Below, one piece after another: positions 11,222 through 21,278 of a stretch of 64,000 nucleotides of DNA; position 1 is the stretch's first letter; each line of letters starts with the position of its first letter. A program made the translations under genes and the position numbers. The DNA is from Bursaphelenchus xylophilus (Eukaryota > Nematoda > Chromadorea > Rhabditida > Aphelenchoididae): assembly GCA_904066235.2 (NCBI GenBank), contig CAJFCV020000002.1, forward strand, positions 10,912,001 through 10,976,000, written 5' to 3'. Under the pieces are notes generated by a model that searched no databases, was not told where the DNA came from, and saw only the letters and a list, made by a program, of their open reading frames with translations.

Positions 11222-11365
11222 ATCAGTCTGTGGGGAAAATAATGAGCACAATCGTCAATCTCGAGGCAAAAGGAAATTTGATTTTGTCGCGATGCCATTC
11301 ATTTCCTCGGCAGTGATGCGATTTTCGATGCGACTGAGTGCTCATTATTTTCCCGACAGACTGAT
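11222..11365. mobile_element. Family A MITE, complete
   Basis: TA-TCAGTCTGTGGGGAAAATAA at the left and TTATTTTCCCGACAGACTGA-TA at the right; the TA flanks support a TA duplication. Confidence 0.9.
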
Positions 11366-11755
11366 AAAGACCAAAAAAATGTTGTAAATTTTTACTATTT
11401 CAAATTTTTTTTTAATTCCCTAAAACTCACCTCCGAAATTCACCCGCATTTAATACGGTAATAAAACGGCTCCGAAATCCGGACCTCGCCCCTAAAAAAT
11501 CCGGCCCGCACGACCGTAGGCCGCGAAATCGTAAAACTTTTCGAGGGCCCAAAAAGCGAATGAAAAATTAATTTTGGGGCCGGCGAATAATTTGAAACAA
11601 TTCCATTAAAATCGCGGCGCCCGCAAACTCTCTCTCTCTCCCAGGTTCCCATGAGACATAATTCGCTCCCATAACCCAAACCATGGGAATTTCCATGTCA
11701 ATGCGGCCCATATTTGGGCCGACAAATTAGTGGTCGTCCCCGCGAGGCACCCGCA
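11366..11755. other. GC-richer unassigned stretch
   Basis: Short (TC)n run at 11631-11640. Several frames stay open because the DNA is GC-richer, but no frame has recognisable domains or splice context. Confidence 0.4.
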
Positions 11756-11914
11756 ATGGATAACCGCCAAATCGAGAGTGTTGAGAAGGTGATTAGGGAT
11801 GAAGAATGGTGGAATTATATTGTTTTAGTCGGGGAATTGGACTTGAGGGAGTTAAAGAAGGGTTTGGAAACCGGGAAAGTTGTCGAACTTTGTTTGGAAA
11901 TTGGTAGGGACTAA
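11756..11914 (+). CDS. Possible small ORF, unrecognised
   Basis: A 52-codon frame starts at the ATG in CGCAATGGATAACCGCC and ends TAA... at the stop after GRD. The product is charged, rich in E, K and R, with VIRDEEWWNYIVLVGELDL near its middle and no signal peptide or cysteine motif. I do not recognise it. The in-frame ATG at 11714 would add 14 residues but is in poorer context. It could be an exon fragment or chance; no splice partners or expression signals are evident. Confidence 0.18.
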   Translation: MDNRQIESVEKVIRDEEWWNYIVLVGELDLRELKKGLETGKVVELCLEIGRD

Positions 11915-11948
11915 AACAGAGAGCGTGTACGTCACAAAAACAGAATTA

Positions 11949-12087
11949 TTAGTCTGTCGGGAAAATAATGAGCTGTCTGCCGCATCGAAAATCTCATCGC
12001 CGCCAAGAATATGAATCGCAAAAAATCAAATTGCTTTTCATTTCAACGACAAAAAAAATGTGCTCATTATTTTCCCGACAGACTGAT
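11949..12087. mobile_element. Family A MITE, complete
   Basis: Left TTAGTCTGTCGGGAAAATAA, right TTATTTTCCCGACAGACTGA followed by TA. About 139 bp, the shorter A form. Confidence 0.9.
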
Positions 12088-12423
12088 AGGATCGTATATC
12101 TCCTGTCTGGGTCACACTACAAAATTTCTCGAACCTTTTGGGTCACAGAATAAGAATCTTATTGATGCCAGAAAAGATCCCAAGCCGAGCATGATGGCCA
12201 TTCAAAACGAGTACGTGTAGCTTCTCGTGGCTATTTGAAATTACTATTTTAGGAGAGAAAGCTTCCAAAAATTAGAAATTCTGGATAACTTTAGTCTCGC
12301 AACGAAAACGCAAAAGTCATTGGCATTCTGCAACAATTACCGAAAATGGAAAAAATGGAGCCCTTCGAACATCTAGAGACTATTTTTACAGTAATCTAAG
12401 AGCTTTTTCGTCAAGTCATAACT
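12088..12423. other. Gene-free stretch
   Basis: It includes GCAACGAAAACGCAAAAGTC and TTGGCATTCTGCAACAATTA near 12299-12345. A related segment occurs at 13615-13665, so this is a dispersed low-copy repeat. Confidence 0.5.
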
Positions 12424-12975
12424 ATCAGTCCGTCGGGAAAATAAGGTGGATTTTTCGCACCATAAATTTTCGCCTGGTCTAAGCATGGCTGCAAAGCGGG
12501 CCAGCCCGGCCCGGGCCGCAGGCCCGGGCTTAAATTTCCAAGCCCGGCCCGGGTCCGGGCTTGGGAAATTTGGAAAGCCCGGCCCGGTTCGGCCCGGAAA
12601 ATTTTATACTAGGTTGGAAAGAAAGAAAGCGGGAAATAAAAGGAAAATTATGACAAATTTTCGCAAGATGTAAAGAAAAATTTAGCAAAACCTAGGTACA
12701 TTAGGTCACTTTACGTTCGCTATCAGCATTGTGTTCGAAAAAATGAAAAATCCTATCGAAAAGCTTATTTTTTCCTTTTTTCCCGGCCAAAGCTCAAATT
12801 TCAAAAAAACCGGGCCGGCCCGGGCCGGGCCGGGCCTGAAAATCGAAGCCCGGAGTCGGGCCGAGAAACTAGTCGGCCCGGCCCGGGCCGGAAAATTTTG
12901 CAAAGCCCGGCCCGGAGCCATGCCTAGCCTGGTCACAATCGCGCACCAAATTCCGAGCCGCAGCTAGTTGTCGAA
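12424..12975. mobile_element. Family A' MITE split by a GC-rich element
   Basis: The left end ATCAGTCCGTCGGGAAAATA and GGTGGATTTTTCGCACC open an A' copy. Its right part resumes after the insertion as ACAATCGCGCACCAAATTCC then GAGCCGCAGC. The outer right terminus is eroded. Confidence 0.75.
12480..12926. mobile_element. GC-rich palindromic element with 8-bp TSD (hAT-like)
   Basis: The 447-bp insertion has termini TAAGCATGGCT and AGCCATGCCTA. Blocks of CCCGGCCCGGGCC, in both orientations, flank an AT-rich centre (12600-12790). Immediately outside is GCCTGGTC on both sides (12472-12479 and 12927-12934), an exact 8-bp duplication. Eight bp is the TSD length of hAT transposons. There is no transposase, so it is non-autonomous. 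Confidence 0.88.
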
Positions 12976-14336
12976 AAACGATGATTAACGGTTCCACATT
13001 ACTCTCACAGACTTTTATCTATACGTACAGTAATATACGTCAAAAAACATCAACCGAATCTCTAACACAAATTCGAACATTTTCAGCCTCAATTCAATTC
13101 AAAATAAAAAATAAAATTCCCATTTGGTCCTACCGTACCCGTCCCTTGTTTTTAGTTCATTTCCCTCTCTCCAAATTTCCATAAAATTCCATCGAAAAAA
13201 CCGAGGGCCCAATTTGGGGATTGGGCTCCGAATTTGAGCGCCAATTTTTTACGGACATTTCCGGCGGAACGGAAATCCCTTTTTTCGCCGATTTCCAAGT
13301 TTTTTTCTACTGTAGCGCCGTTTATTTGCCAAAAAGGAGAGGAAAAACGGCCTTCGGTTCAGCAACTTTTTTTGGCTTTGGGAAACGGTCGAAATAAGGG
13401 CGGTTTGGAGGGGAAATTAGATATGCTAATTTGGGAAAGGAACGAGATACAGAGGTCAGAGAATTAAAACAATAAATTTTGAGGAAAAGTAAGGTTTTTA
13501 GTGTTTTTTTGGGTAATTTAAGACCAAAATAACTTTTAAAATATTGCTAAAGGTTAGTGTTTCTATCAGCAACAATAAAAAAGGCCTTTCTGAGAGATTT
13601 TAGAATTTATTTTGGGTCCCGCCACGAAAATTCAAAAGTCCTTGGCATTCCGCAACAATAGTCGAAAATAAAAAAATGAGGTACCTAAAACATTTCCAGA
13701 CCATTTCTATGTAAAAATACCTCCATTTTCCCTTAAAATCAGTGTTTTATTGTACTAGAACATCCAGAAATTGCACTGTGCAAAACAAGAAAAAATAGCA
13801 CCGTGCAAAAAATTTTTTTTTTAACAATGTAAAATACGCTACGATGTTATTTGTTTTTATTAAAACGTGTATTTCACACAAAATATTTTGACTTTGCGAC
13901 CTACAGTAATCCAAAATGAGAATTCGAAATTATTTGGCCCGCAGCGAAAATTAATTTTCTCATTTTAATAAGAAAAAGTAATTTCAATCGAAAACAAAGT
14001 AACCAGCTGGACAATTCGAAGCAATAATAACAATCAAAATTTTGGAAAAATAAAAAAAAATTTCCAAGTTTTCAAAAACAATGGAAATCTTAATTGGTGT
14101 CCAAAAATTCCATTAAAGAATAATAATTTGTTCGAGGCAGTGTGTAATTCGAGCTGTAGTAGGCGCAAATCCGCTGAATTTTGAGTAGACGCCCCTTCGG
14201 AAATTTTGATGAAGAAAAACCGGAGGGAAAACGAGTAGTGGCATTGGGTTACGGTAGAATTTTGAAGTGCAGGAAAATCTCGGAAAAGTATTGGGGAAGA
14301 AATAGTGTCTAAAACAAACTATTTTTTTGCCATTTT
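12976..14336. other. Gene-free stretch
   Basis: 13190-13470 is GC-richer (GAGGGCCCAATTTGGGG) without supported coding. 13610-13670 shares GGGTCCCGCCACGAAAATTC with the dispersed GGTCCC repeat. A pair of GCACNGTGC motifs is at about 13776 and 13799. Nothing else was recognised. Confidence 0.45.
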
Positions 14337-14466
14337 ATTAGTCTGTTGGGAAAATAATGTGGATTTATAACGCCCTGGAATCGACCGTCCTCACTCTCCG
14401 ACGACTGGTGATTTAGCCACTAGACAAGACATTTTCAAATCCACATTATTTTCCCGACAGAGTGAT
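14337..14466. mobile_element. Family A' MITE, short
   Basis: ATTAGTCTGTTGGGAAAATA then ATGTGGATTT at the left; AAATCCACATTATTTTCCCG then ACAGAGTGAT at the right; about 130 bp. Confidence 0.85.
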
Positions 14467-14487
14467 AAATTGACTTGGTTTCCCATG

Positions 14488-14635
14488 ATCAGTCTGTCGG
14501 AAAAATAATGAGCATAATCTCGCTGAGCCGATCGCGTCGTTGAAATGAAAAGCAATTTGATTTTGCCGCGACACAATTCATTTTCTCGCGATTTTCCAAG
14601 CGTCGCAGTGCTCATTACTTTCCCGACAGACTGAT
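14488..14635. mobile_element. Family A MITE, complete
   Basis: ATCAGTCTGTCGGAAAAATA at the left, CTTTCCCGACAGACTGAT at the right, interior TTTGCCGCGACACAATTCA. Confidence 0.9.
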
Positions 14636-14636
14636 A

Positions 14637-14822
14637 GTTCGCTTGAAAAGTCGCTGGACTGATTTTTGCAACATGCACTGTGCGAAAAAAACGTTCACTT
14701 TGCACTGTGCAATTTCTGGGTTTTTGCACCGTGCAATAGGCTTTTTTGGCTGTCGCTCGCACCCTGACATTTTTTGCACCGTGCAAACTTCAGAAATTAG
14801 ACCGGCGACTTCCGGGACGACG
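14637..14822 (-). mobile_element. Family D MITE
   Basis: It reads AAGTCGCTGGACTGATTTT, four GCACNGTGC palindromes, GGCTTTTTTGGCTGTCGCTC and an opposite end ACCGGCGACTTCCGGGACG. It directly abuts the A element on its left. Confidence 0.85.
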
Positions 14823-15004
14823 TACCAAAAGCTCAAAATAATTTTTTCAATCAACCCGTTGGAGAGAAAGGCCAACTCGGAGAGTTACATCCTCAATTTT
14901 ATGCACACATTGCAAACCAAGCCCTCCGAAAAGTGCACGGCAAGCCGGAATAAAAGAGAAATTCTTCCCTACCACTGTGGAATTTTGTCCAAGAAATCGA
15001 TAAA

Positions 15005-15182
15005 GGCCATATCTCGCATAAATTATTCAGCGGCCGTAAACGTGCAGAGCTTGTACAAAGAAGGGTGTGGGTAACAAAAAAAATGTTTTTCGAAAAAAAA
15101 AGTTTTTTTGGTTACTGTACTCAGTAGATACGTATTACAGACCAAAAGTTTAAAATTTGAAAAAATCGAGTGGTCGATAATT
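15005..15182 (+). repeat. Duplicated segment, copy 1
   Basis: TCTCGCATAAATTATTCAGC, GGCCGTAAACGTGCAGAGC, TTGTACAAAGAAGG and GGTTACTGTA recur at 20268-20442, ending GTCGATAATTATC in both. In both places a family A element follows at once. Confidence 0.9.
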
Positions 15183-15333
15183 ATCATTCTGTCGGAAAAA
15201 TAATGAGCCTAACGTCGCAGTGCCAATCGCGGAGTGAAAAGCAATTTGATTTTGCCGCAACATAATTCATTTTCTCGGCGGTGTTGCGATTTTGAATGCG
15301 ACAGAATGCTCATTATTTTCCCGACAGATTGAT
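15183..15333. mobile_element. Family A MITE, complete
   Basis: ATCATTCTGTCGGAAAAATA left, TTTTCCCGACAGATTGAT right. It corresponds positionally to the A copy at 20443 beside the second copy of the duplicated segment. Confidence 0.9.
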
Positions 15334-15407
15334 AGAAAGAGGATACAAAGTGTCGAATTGTCGAACCAAGCCAGGAAACACGCCATTTTGCCGAGAGTCG
15401 CCACTTA

Positions 15408-15855
15408 CAGGGGAAGTACTCCAAGTCCGACGCTCAGATTTTCTTTTAATTTTGCACACACGTCGGGTATGGGCTAAACATCAATTCCTAAAAGTTTTAG
15501 CTCGCGCTTTGCGGGCGCCGCCGAGATATCGAACGAGTTTTGCCGCCGAGAGAGCACGCTAAACGCGGAGAGCGGTCAGAGAGGAAAACACTTTTTGATC
15601 ATAACTTTTCTAGTTTCGAGCGGAAAAAATTGATTTCTTGTAGAAACATTATCCTTTACAGTTGAAATGGGCATGAAACTTTTCGAGCCGAAATTCGGCA
15701 AAAAGTCCTAAATTTTCGCCGACTTTCGATCTAATAATCTCGGTTGTTTCTGCAAAGCGCGAGCTAGGATTCTCGCAAACATCTTAGACAAAATTATTCT
15801 AAATTTGTGCCAAGTTTCATCGAAATCTGAGCGTCGCATTTGGAGCACTTCCCTG
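15408..15855 (-). mobile_element. Family B MITE, inverted
   Basis: CAGGGGAAGTACTCCAAGTC at the left, preceded by TTA; GCATTTGGAGCACTTCCCTG at the right. The interior is the reverse orientation (CACACACGTCGGGTATGGGC, TCGGTTGTTTCTGCAAAGCG). Confidence 0.9.
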
Positions 15856-16337
15856 ACGACAAAACTGCACAGTGCATTTTTCATTCGCACTGTGCGCATT
15901 GTTTGTTGCGAAAACCCACTCCGACCGCACAGTGCAAAGACGCGTCAAGACTTTGCGAGTACGAAAACTGCTCGGTAATTCCGAATGTCCGATTTTCGAG
16001 CCCCGAAATTTTATTATTTCCTCCCCAATCTCTCAATTAAAATGCCACTTTATTTGCATGACCAAAAAAATAATAATTTTGGCTCTTGCATTTTTAATAA
16101 TCAACAAGAAATTTTGAGGCAGAGGAGGGGGGAATTTTTCAAGTTTTTTGGCACTTGAGCGGGCTTTAATTACTGGTCAAAAGAGCGCACTTGTTGGAGA
16201 TTCGGCCACAAAAAATGAAGCGCTTCCCTGTTTTGAAATTGCCAACCTTGTGTTTTCGTAGGAAAGTGCGTGGATTCGAATTTCTCATTTGGAATAGTAA
16301 GATTAGATAATTTTCAAAAATTAAAAAACAAAAAATT
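15856..16337. other. Gene-free stretch with palindromes at left
   Basis: ACTGCACAGTGC, TCGCACTGTGCG and CGCACAGTGCA lie within 15866-15937. The first part resembles 18020-18058. From 16040 on, nothing is recognised. Confidence 0.5.
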
Positions 16338-16493
16338 ATTAGACTGTCGGGAAAATAATGTGCACTCGTCGCAGCGAAAATCGCATCGCCGCTGAGAAAA
16401 TGAGTTGTGTCACGGCAAAATCAAATTTCTTTTCATTTCAGCGACGCGATCGGCGCACCAACATTGTGCTCATTATTTTCCCGACAGTCTGAT
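16338..16493. mobile_element. Family A MITE, complete
   Basis: ATTAGACTGTCGGGAAAATA left and TATTTTCCCGACAGTCTGAT right, interior in the reverse orientation (GAAAATCGCATCGCCGC). It shares its right boundary with the next element. Confidence 0.9.
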
Positions 16494-16494
16494 A

Positions 16495-16677
16495 TGAGTC
16501 TGTCGGGAAAATAATGCGGATTGGGCGCGCCTTGGAATCATTGTTTTGCGACGGCCAGCCGCGGCTGCGGATTTGGTGATCGGCCGCGACAAAGCGAGAA
16601 ATTTTATTGCGAAAAGCGACACAAGAGATGCGATTTTCGATGCGGCAGAGTGCTCATTATTTTCCCGACAGACTGAT
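16495..16677. mobile_element. Chimeric A'/A MITE
   Basis: The left half is A' (AATAATGCGGATTGGGCGC, GCGACGGCCAGCCGCGGC). The right half is A (GATGCGATTTTCGATGCGGC, AGTGCTCATTATTTTCCCG). The terminal 20 bp are shared by both families. Confidence 0.85.
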
Positions 16678-16771
16678 GGAAGACTATTTCAATCAAATAA
16701 AAAGTAAAACATTTCTCGAAGAAGCCGATTCATTGAAAAATCCGCAGACATAAAAAGAAAGCACTGTCGAA

Positions 16772-16835
16772 AAGGATATTCGACAATGTTCATTTGTCGA
16801 ATATCATCGACAAGTAAACATTGTCGAATATCCTT
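16772..16835. repeat. Perfect 19-bp-arm hairpin
   Basis: AAGGATATTCGACAATGTT at 16772-16790 and its exact reverse complement at 16817-16835. The 26-nt loop itself holds TGTCGA repeats. It could be a small foldback element or a transcript hairpin. Confidence 0.8.
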
Positions 16836-16928
16836 GACCCGCAAAATAAACTATGTGAGTTCACGTTTTCGCGATAACAATGACTGCGAAGCCCGGTGCT
16901 TCCCAGCTAGGTCCGCTGGTGTATTCTA

Positions 16929-17265
16929 CAGGGTGCGGCAATTTTTCGGCCGGATTTGAATTGGCTATAACTTTTTTAGTTTTTACCCGAATGTTAAAAT
17001 TCTTTTTTTGCCTGAATCCTCAGACAACCCCATTTTGTTTAATGCCAAATATGTTATATATACAGGGACCTAGTTCATAGTTATTGGCCTTTCGGTCGTT
17101 TTCTCTGCTTTTTCGGCGTGTGTGAAAATCGCCATAATAACATATTTGGTATTAAACAAAATGGGGTTGTCTATGGATTCAGGGAAAAAAAGAATTTTGA
17201 CATTTGCCCAAAAACTAAAAAAGTTATGGCCGATTAAAATCCGGCCGAAAAATTGCCGCACCCTG
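16929..17265. mobile_element. Long-TIR palindromic MITE, TA-flanked
   Basis: Ends CAGGGTGCGGCAATTTTTCG and CGAAAAATTGCCGCACCCTG sit between TA dinucleotides. The TIRs continue with few mismatches for well over 100 bp (GGCTATAACTTTTTTAG; ACAACCCCATTTTGTTTAAT), leaving a short centre near 17060-17125. TA flanks suggest a Tc1/mariner-type MITE. Confidence 0.9.
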
Positions 17266-17968
17266 TAGTACAACAACTTCAAAAAAATTAAAAACCATAA
17301 AGGCAGCCTCTAATTTAACCAGATTTACTTTGCGAATTATGAGGTATGTGCATTTCCGAAACATTATCCTTTCATTTGTTTTAGTACTACAATTGCTTTG
17401 TCAACTCACCCGCTTTTTGAATTGGGAGAGGCCTAAATTTGAGAATTTTCATTTTTACTCAAAAACGAGCCAAATTAAATTTAAAAATAAAAAAATTGAA
17501 TTATTCAATTCATAACATATGAAAGTTAAGTGCACAGTGTAAAACACCACTGAACTACTCAAATTTTATTTTATCAAGCACTTGACAATCGAGCTTTTGT
17601 CAGATGACAAAAGCCTTTTGGAAGAGTGCCATCTTAATGAAATTTGGACTCGAAACTACAAAAAAGTGCGTACAATTGGGCCGCTCTACAAAAAAGGGCA
17701 AAAGTTCAGAAAATTATTCACGGTGCAACCTCTGCACTACAACTCCAAAGACAGTAAAACCTCTCTATTACAAATTTCAGACGTCTCGAGGGTCAATTTC
17801 GAAGTGCCGCTACAAATCCACATTATTTTTCCGACAAACTGAGGAATTTACGAAGTCAACTATGTCCTGAAATTGGCCTATGGGACTCTTAAAATAAAAA
17901 AAAATCGTCCTACGGAGACAAGCGAAATTCACGGTGCACGCCGACCACGCGCAGTACCAACTGAATAC
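17266..17968. other. Gene-free stretch
   Basis: A right-hand A' end without a partner lies at 17816-17843 (AATCCACATTATTTTTCCGA). Otherwise AT-rich, unrecognised DNA. Confidence 0.5.
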
Positions 17969-18010
17969 ACATATCAGCTTCGATTGGAAGTGCAATCGAA
18001 GCTGATATGT
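17969..18010. repeat. Perfect 18-bp-arm hairpin
   Basis: ACATATCAGCTTCGATTG and its exact reverse complement are separated by the 6-nt loop GAAGTG. There is no terminator-like T run and no other copy in the window. Confidence 0.85.
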
Positions 18011-18066
18011 CGCCCGATGAAACTGCACAGTGCGTTCCTCATTCGCACCGTGCCGGTTGCTTGCTA

Positions 18067-18252
18067 GTCCTTCCGGAAATTCGCCAGACTGATTTTTGGC
18101 GCTTGCACTGTGCGAAAAAAGTCAGGGCGAGCGACAGCCCAAAAAAACCTATTGCACGGTGCAAAAAGCAAGATATTGCACGGTGCAAAAAGAATTTTGT
18201 TTTTGCACAGTCGGAAAGTCGGCGGACTGACATCGGCGACTTTCCGGAAGGA
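18067..18252 (+). mobile_element. Family D MITE
   Basis: GTCCTTCCGGAAATTCGCC left and GGCGACTTTCCGGAAGGA right. The interior has GCACTGTGC, two GCACGGTGC, and GCGAGCGACAGCCC. A second element abuts its right end. Confidence 0.85.
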
Positions 18253-18253
18253 T

Positions 18254-18493
18254 GGGGCCAATGCGCTATCTGAAAGTTTGCTGAAAATGGTAGGGCGCAG
18301 CTCGGAAAACGGACACGGGCGCAGCTCGCATCTCGGGGGCAGCTCGGAGAACAAGCTTTCGCAGCTCGCCGGAGCTAGGTTTCACCTTGTTTTCGAGCTG
18401 CGCCCAAGACGCGAGTTGCGCCCGTGCAAGTTTTCCGAGCTGCGCCCTACCATTTTCAGCTTTTAGCAAACTTTCAGATAGCGCATTGGCCCC
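18254..18493. mobile_element. GC-rich palindromic MITE
   Basis: Ends GGGGCCAATGCGCTATCTGA and TCAGATAGCGCATTGGCCCC. The arms continue through AAATGGTAGGGCGCAGCTCG. The centre has GGGCGCAGCTCG blocks. 240 bp; no clear TSD. Confidence 0.88.
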
Positions 18494-18661
18494 TGGTAAG
18501 CTGCTTGTCAAGACTTTTTGAGATTAGATGGCTGGCTGTGTCTGCTTTGAAAATACAGTGAAGCCTCTGTACAAGAAAACCTGTCTACAGCCAACAATTT
18601 TTGATGTCCCATAAGCCTATTTCAGAGCAAAAAAATTAGCCTTTCTAGAACACACCCTTCT

Positions 18662-18809
18662 ATCAGTCTGTCGGGAAAATAATGAGCAATCGAAAATCGC
18701 ATCGCCTCCGAGAAAATAAATTGTGGCGCGGCAAAATCATATTTCTTTTCACTTCAGCGACACAATTGACGCAACGACATTGCGGTCATTATTTTCCAGA
18801 CAGACGGAC
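18662..18809. mobile_element. Family A MITE
   Basis: ATCAGTCTGTCGGGAAAATA left; right end altered to ATTATTTTCCAGACAGACGG. Confidence 0.85.
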
Positions 18810-19534
18810 ATAACAAATTATTGTTTTTGTTTCCTTAAAATTTGTTGTACAGAGGCTTGACTGTAAAAAAAAAAGTTAAAAAACTTCAACTGTTTTTTCA
18901 ACCCTCCCAAGAAACGTTACTTTTCCCGGATTTGAGCGCAAAAACGTAAAGTTATGAGCGTCTTAATTAAATTTTCAACTCGAATTTCGCGCCTTTTCTC
19001 AATTTTCCGCGAAAATTCGCTCGGAAAAAAGGAGGTTTTTAATCAAATTAGGGATTAAAATTCGAAAAAATTGGAAAACAATTTTCAAAAAAATAAAGAC
19101 AAAACAATTTTTTTGACATTAAAATTGCCATCGAACTCAAAAGTTTTACCGGCCGAAGCCAAAAGGCCCGATTATTTCCTGAATTTTTGAAATCATAATC
19201 GCCGGAAGGCGGATTTCAACGTCGAAACGGGAATGAAGGCCAATTTGGAAAGGGCTCTCCGCCGGAATTTTGTGGTCCGGCCCGACCAATTTTGTGGCCC
19301 AGCCCCGGTTTTAAAGGGCATTCGGATTTTGATGGAATTAAAAGAATTTTGCATTTATTTTTTTTTGCAAGATTACATCAAAAAACAAAAAAAAATGTCT
19401 GATCTCCAAAATAGAATAAGTAAAATAGAAGAACCCAAGGTTTTTGGTATCCGGAGGACCCGTTACACATGAATCCAGTGCATTTTCTGAACCGTTTAGG
19501 TGTCTCGTCCACACACTACCGATTTATTAGTAAA
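18810..19534. other. Gene-free stretch
   Basis: No repeat family or coding signal is supported. 19200-19320 is slightly GC-richer. Confidence 0.45.
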
Positions 19535-19660
19535 TTTTAGGGCGGGCCCACAGGCAACCACTTTGCGTGCGGCTAGAAGAACCGCGGAGATTCTGCGGGC
19601 ATGTTCGGAAATCAACTAACACTTCTTGCCTACAATAGAAAATTCTAACGACGGACCTTT
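19535..19660. mobile_element. Family G fragment
   Basis: TTTAGGGCGGGCCCAC, CAACCACTTTGCGTGCGGC and CCGCGGAGATTCTGCGGGC match the left end of the G copy at 10801. The right part is missing. Confidence 0.75.
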
Positions 19661-19718
19661 GCTTACAGTAACCCAAGACCGAAAAAATATTTAACAAGGA
19701 AATTTCTACAGTAGGGGG

Positions 19719-19945
19719 CCTGATCCATTGGCAAAAAACGTACCATTTTGCATCCGGGAAGTATCAAAAATGTGGGAAAATGCCTCCTTCTCCACCTAAA
19801 AAAACTCCGTTTTGAGCCTTTCCCTCACAAAAAGAGTTACCGCACTTTTGAAATCGGAGTTTTTTCACTTGGAGAGGGAGGTATTTTGCCGCATTTTTGA
19901 CACTTCCCGGATACAAAATGGTACGTTTTTGGCCAATGGATCAGG
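19719..19945. mobile_element. Palindromic MITE, CCTGATCC ends
   Basis: CCTGATCCATTGGCAAAAAA and TTTTTGGCCAATGGATCAGG are terminal inverted repeats. The arms continue with CGTACCATTTTGCATCCGGG. One arm recurs alone near 8815-8895. Confidence 0.88.
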
Positions 19946-20267
19946 TCCGACATTGTATAAAAGATTTTGCGATTTTTTTGATATATGTCTCGACCTGTAA
20001 CTCCATACCCCATAGAAGTAATTTCCTTGCAAAGATGAAGAATACCGTATTTTACCCTCGCGCCTCGCCCACTTGGCCCCCGCCAAAAAATGTTTGTGGC
20101 CAGAAATTTTCAGAAATTCAAAGAAATCCAACGCCCCGCAGCATTTCGCGGAGCGAAACATGAGATCGTTATAAGGCATCAACCATTCCCCGAGATTTAA
20201 AAAAGCCAATTTGAGGATGGATAGTTGAGGCGAGCGAGGGGCGAAAGCGCAAGGTTTTATATCTTAC
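19946..20267. other. Gene-free stretch, GC-richer
   Basis: No coding frame can be defended. GCGAGCGAGGGGCGAAAGCGC near 20230 is conspicuous but unexplained. Confidence 0.4.
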
Positions 20268-20442
20268 TTTTCTCGCATAAATTATTCAGCGGCCGTAAAC
20301 GTGCAGAGCTTGTACAAAGAAGGGGTGTGGGTAACAGAAAAAAAATGTTTTTCGAAAAAAAAGTTTTTTTGGTTACTGTAGTCTGTAAATATGTATTACA
20401 GACCAAAAGTTAAAAATTTGAAGAATCGACTGGTCGATAATT
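20268..20442 (+). repeat. Duplicated segment, copy 2
   Basis: Same order of blocks as 15005-15182, with small indels in the A runs. It is followed at once by a family A element. Confidence 0.9.
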
Positions 20443-20586
20443 ATCTGTCTGTCGGGAAAATAATAAGCACTAATTGCGTCGCTGAAGCGAAAAGCAATTT
20501 GATTTTGCCGCGACACAATTCATTTTCTCCAAGGCGATGCGATTTTCAATGTGAAAGAGTGCTCATTATTTTCCCGACAGGCTAAT
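20443..20586. mobile_element. Family A MITE
   Basis: ATCTGTCTGTCGGGAAAATA left, ATTATTTTCCCGACAGGCTA right. Confidence 0.88.
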
Positions 20587-20609
20587 ATTAGTATTTTCAT
20601 TAAGTGTGT

Positions 20610-20862
20610 GGGGCCAATTTAGGATTTTTTTTTTTTGAGATTGTAGGTCCAAGGTCGACAAAAACGTCTCCTTTCTTTGTGAATTTTGCCATAAAAAAGT
20701 TCATGCCCATTTATACCATAGAGATACCGTAATGTTCCTACAAAAAATCAATTTTTCCACACGAATTTTTCTGCTCTGCCTGCAAAATGTGAGCTAAAAT
20801 TTTCAAAGTTTATGTGTGTCCAAAATATGCGCAAAATTGAAAGAAAATCTGGGCGTACTTTC
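20610..20862 (+). mobile_element. Family B MITE, degraded
   Basis: Eroded B blocks in order: GAATTTTGCCATAAAAAAGTTC, CATGCCCATTTATACCATAG, AATGTTCCTACAAAAAATCA, GAGCTAAAATTTTCAAAG, GAAAGAAAATCTGGGCG. The LTR copy interrupts its right end. Confidence 0.65.
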
Positions 20863-20865
20863 TGG

Positions 20866-21232
20866 TGTCACGAGTTCAGTGAGAGCACGTGTATATAGGG
20901 TCAATGTTCTAGTTGCTATTTCCGATCCCAAGCCCGAACATTACTATACAAACAACGATGACAAACGACTACACAAACTATGACAAATGACTAATTATAC
21001 TCAGGAAACAACTTCACAAATGAACTCACAATACTTGACTCCACCAACACAAGAGTTGACCATAGACAAATCAGTAATAGGCAATAGAAAATACGACGGT
21101 TTATTGCACACAACACAACATACAACCGGGAATAGACAGACACAAAATAATCATTGATTGGGCGATTTCTCTTCCTTTTACACCAATTTGTCGGTCATTC
21201 CGTGGGAATATGCAAATTCGCATGCGAAGTCA
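20866..21232 (-). mobile_element. Solo LTR with CTGG target-site duplication
   Basis: It starts TGTCACGAGTTCAGTGAGAG and ends GCGAAGTCA, a slightly deleted form of TCGTGACA. CTGG occurs just before and just after (20862-20865 and 21233-21236). On the minus strand it has a TATA-like element (GTGTAAAAGGAAG) and a downstream AATAAA, the usual LTR order. No internal retroelement region adjoins it. Confidence 0.8.
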
Positions 21233-21278
21233 CTGGACAACAATTACGAATCATCTTCAAAAAGTCAGCCAAATACTA

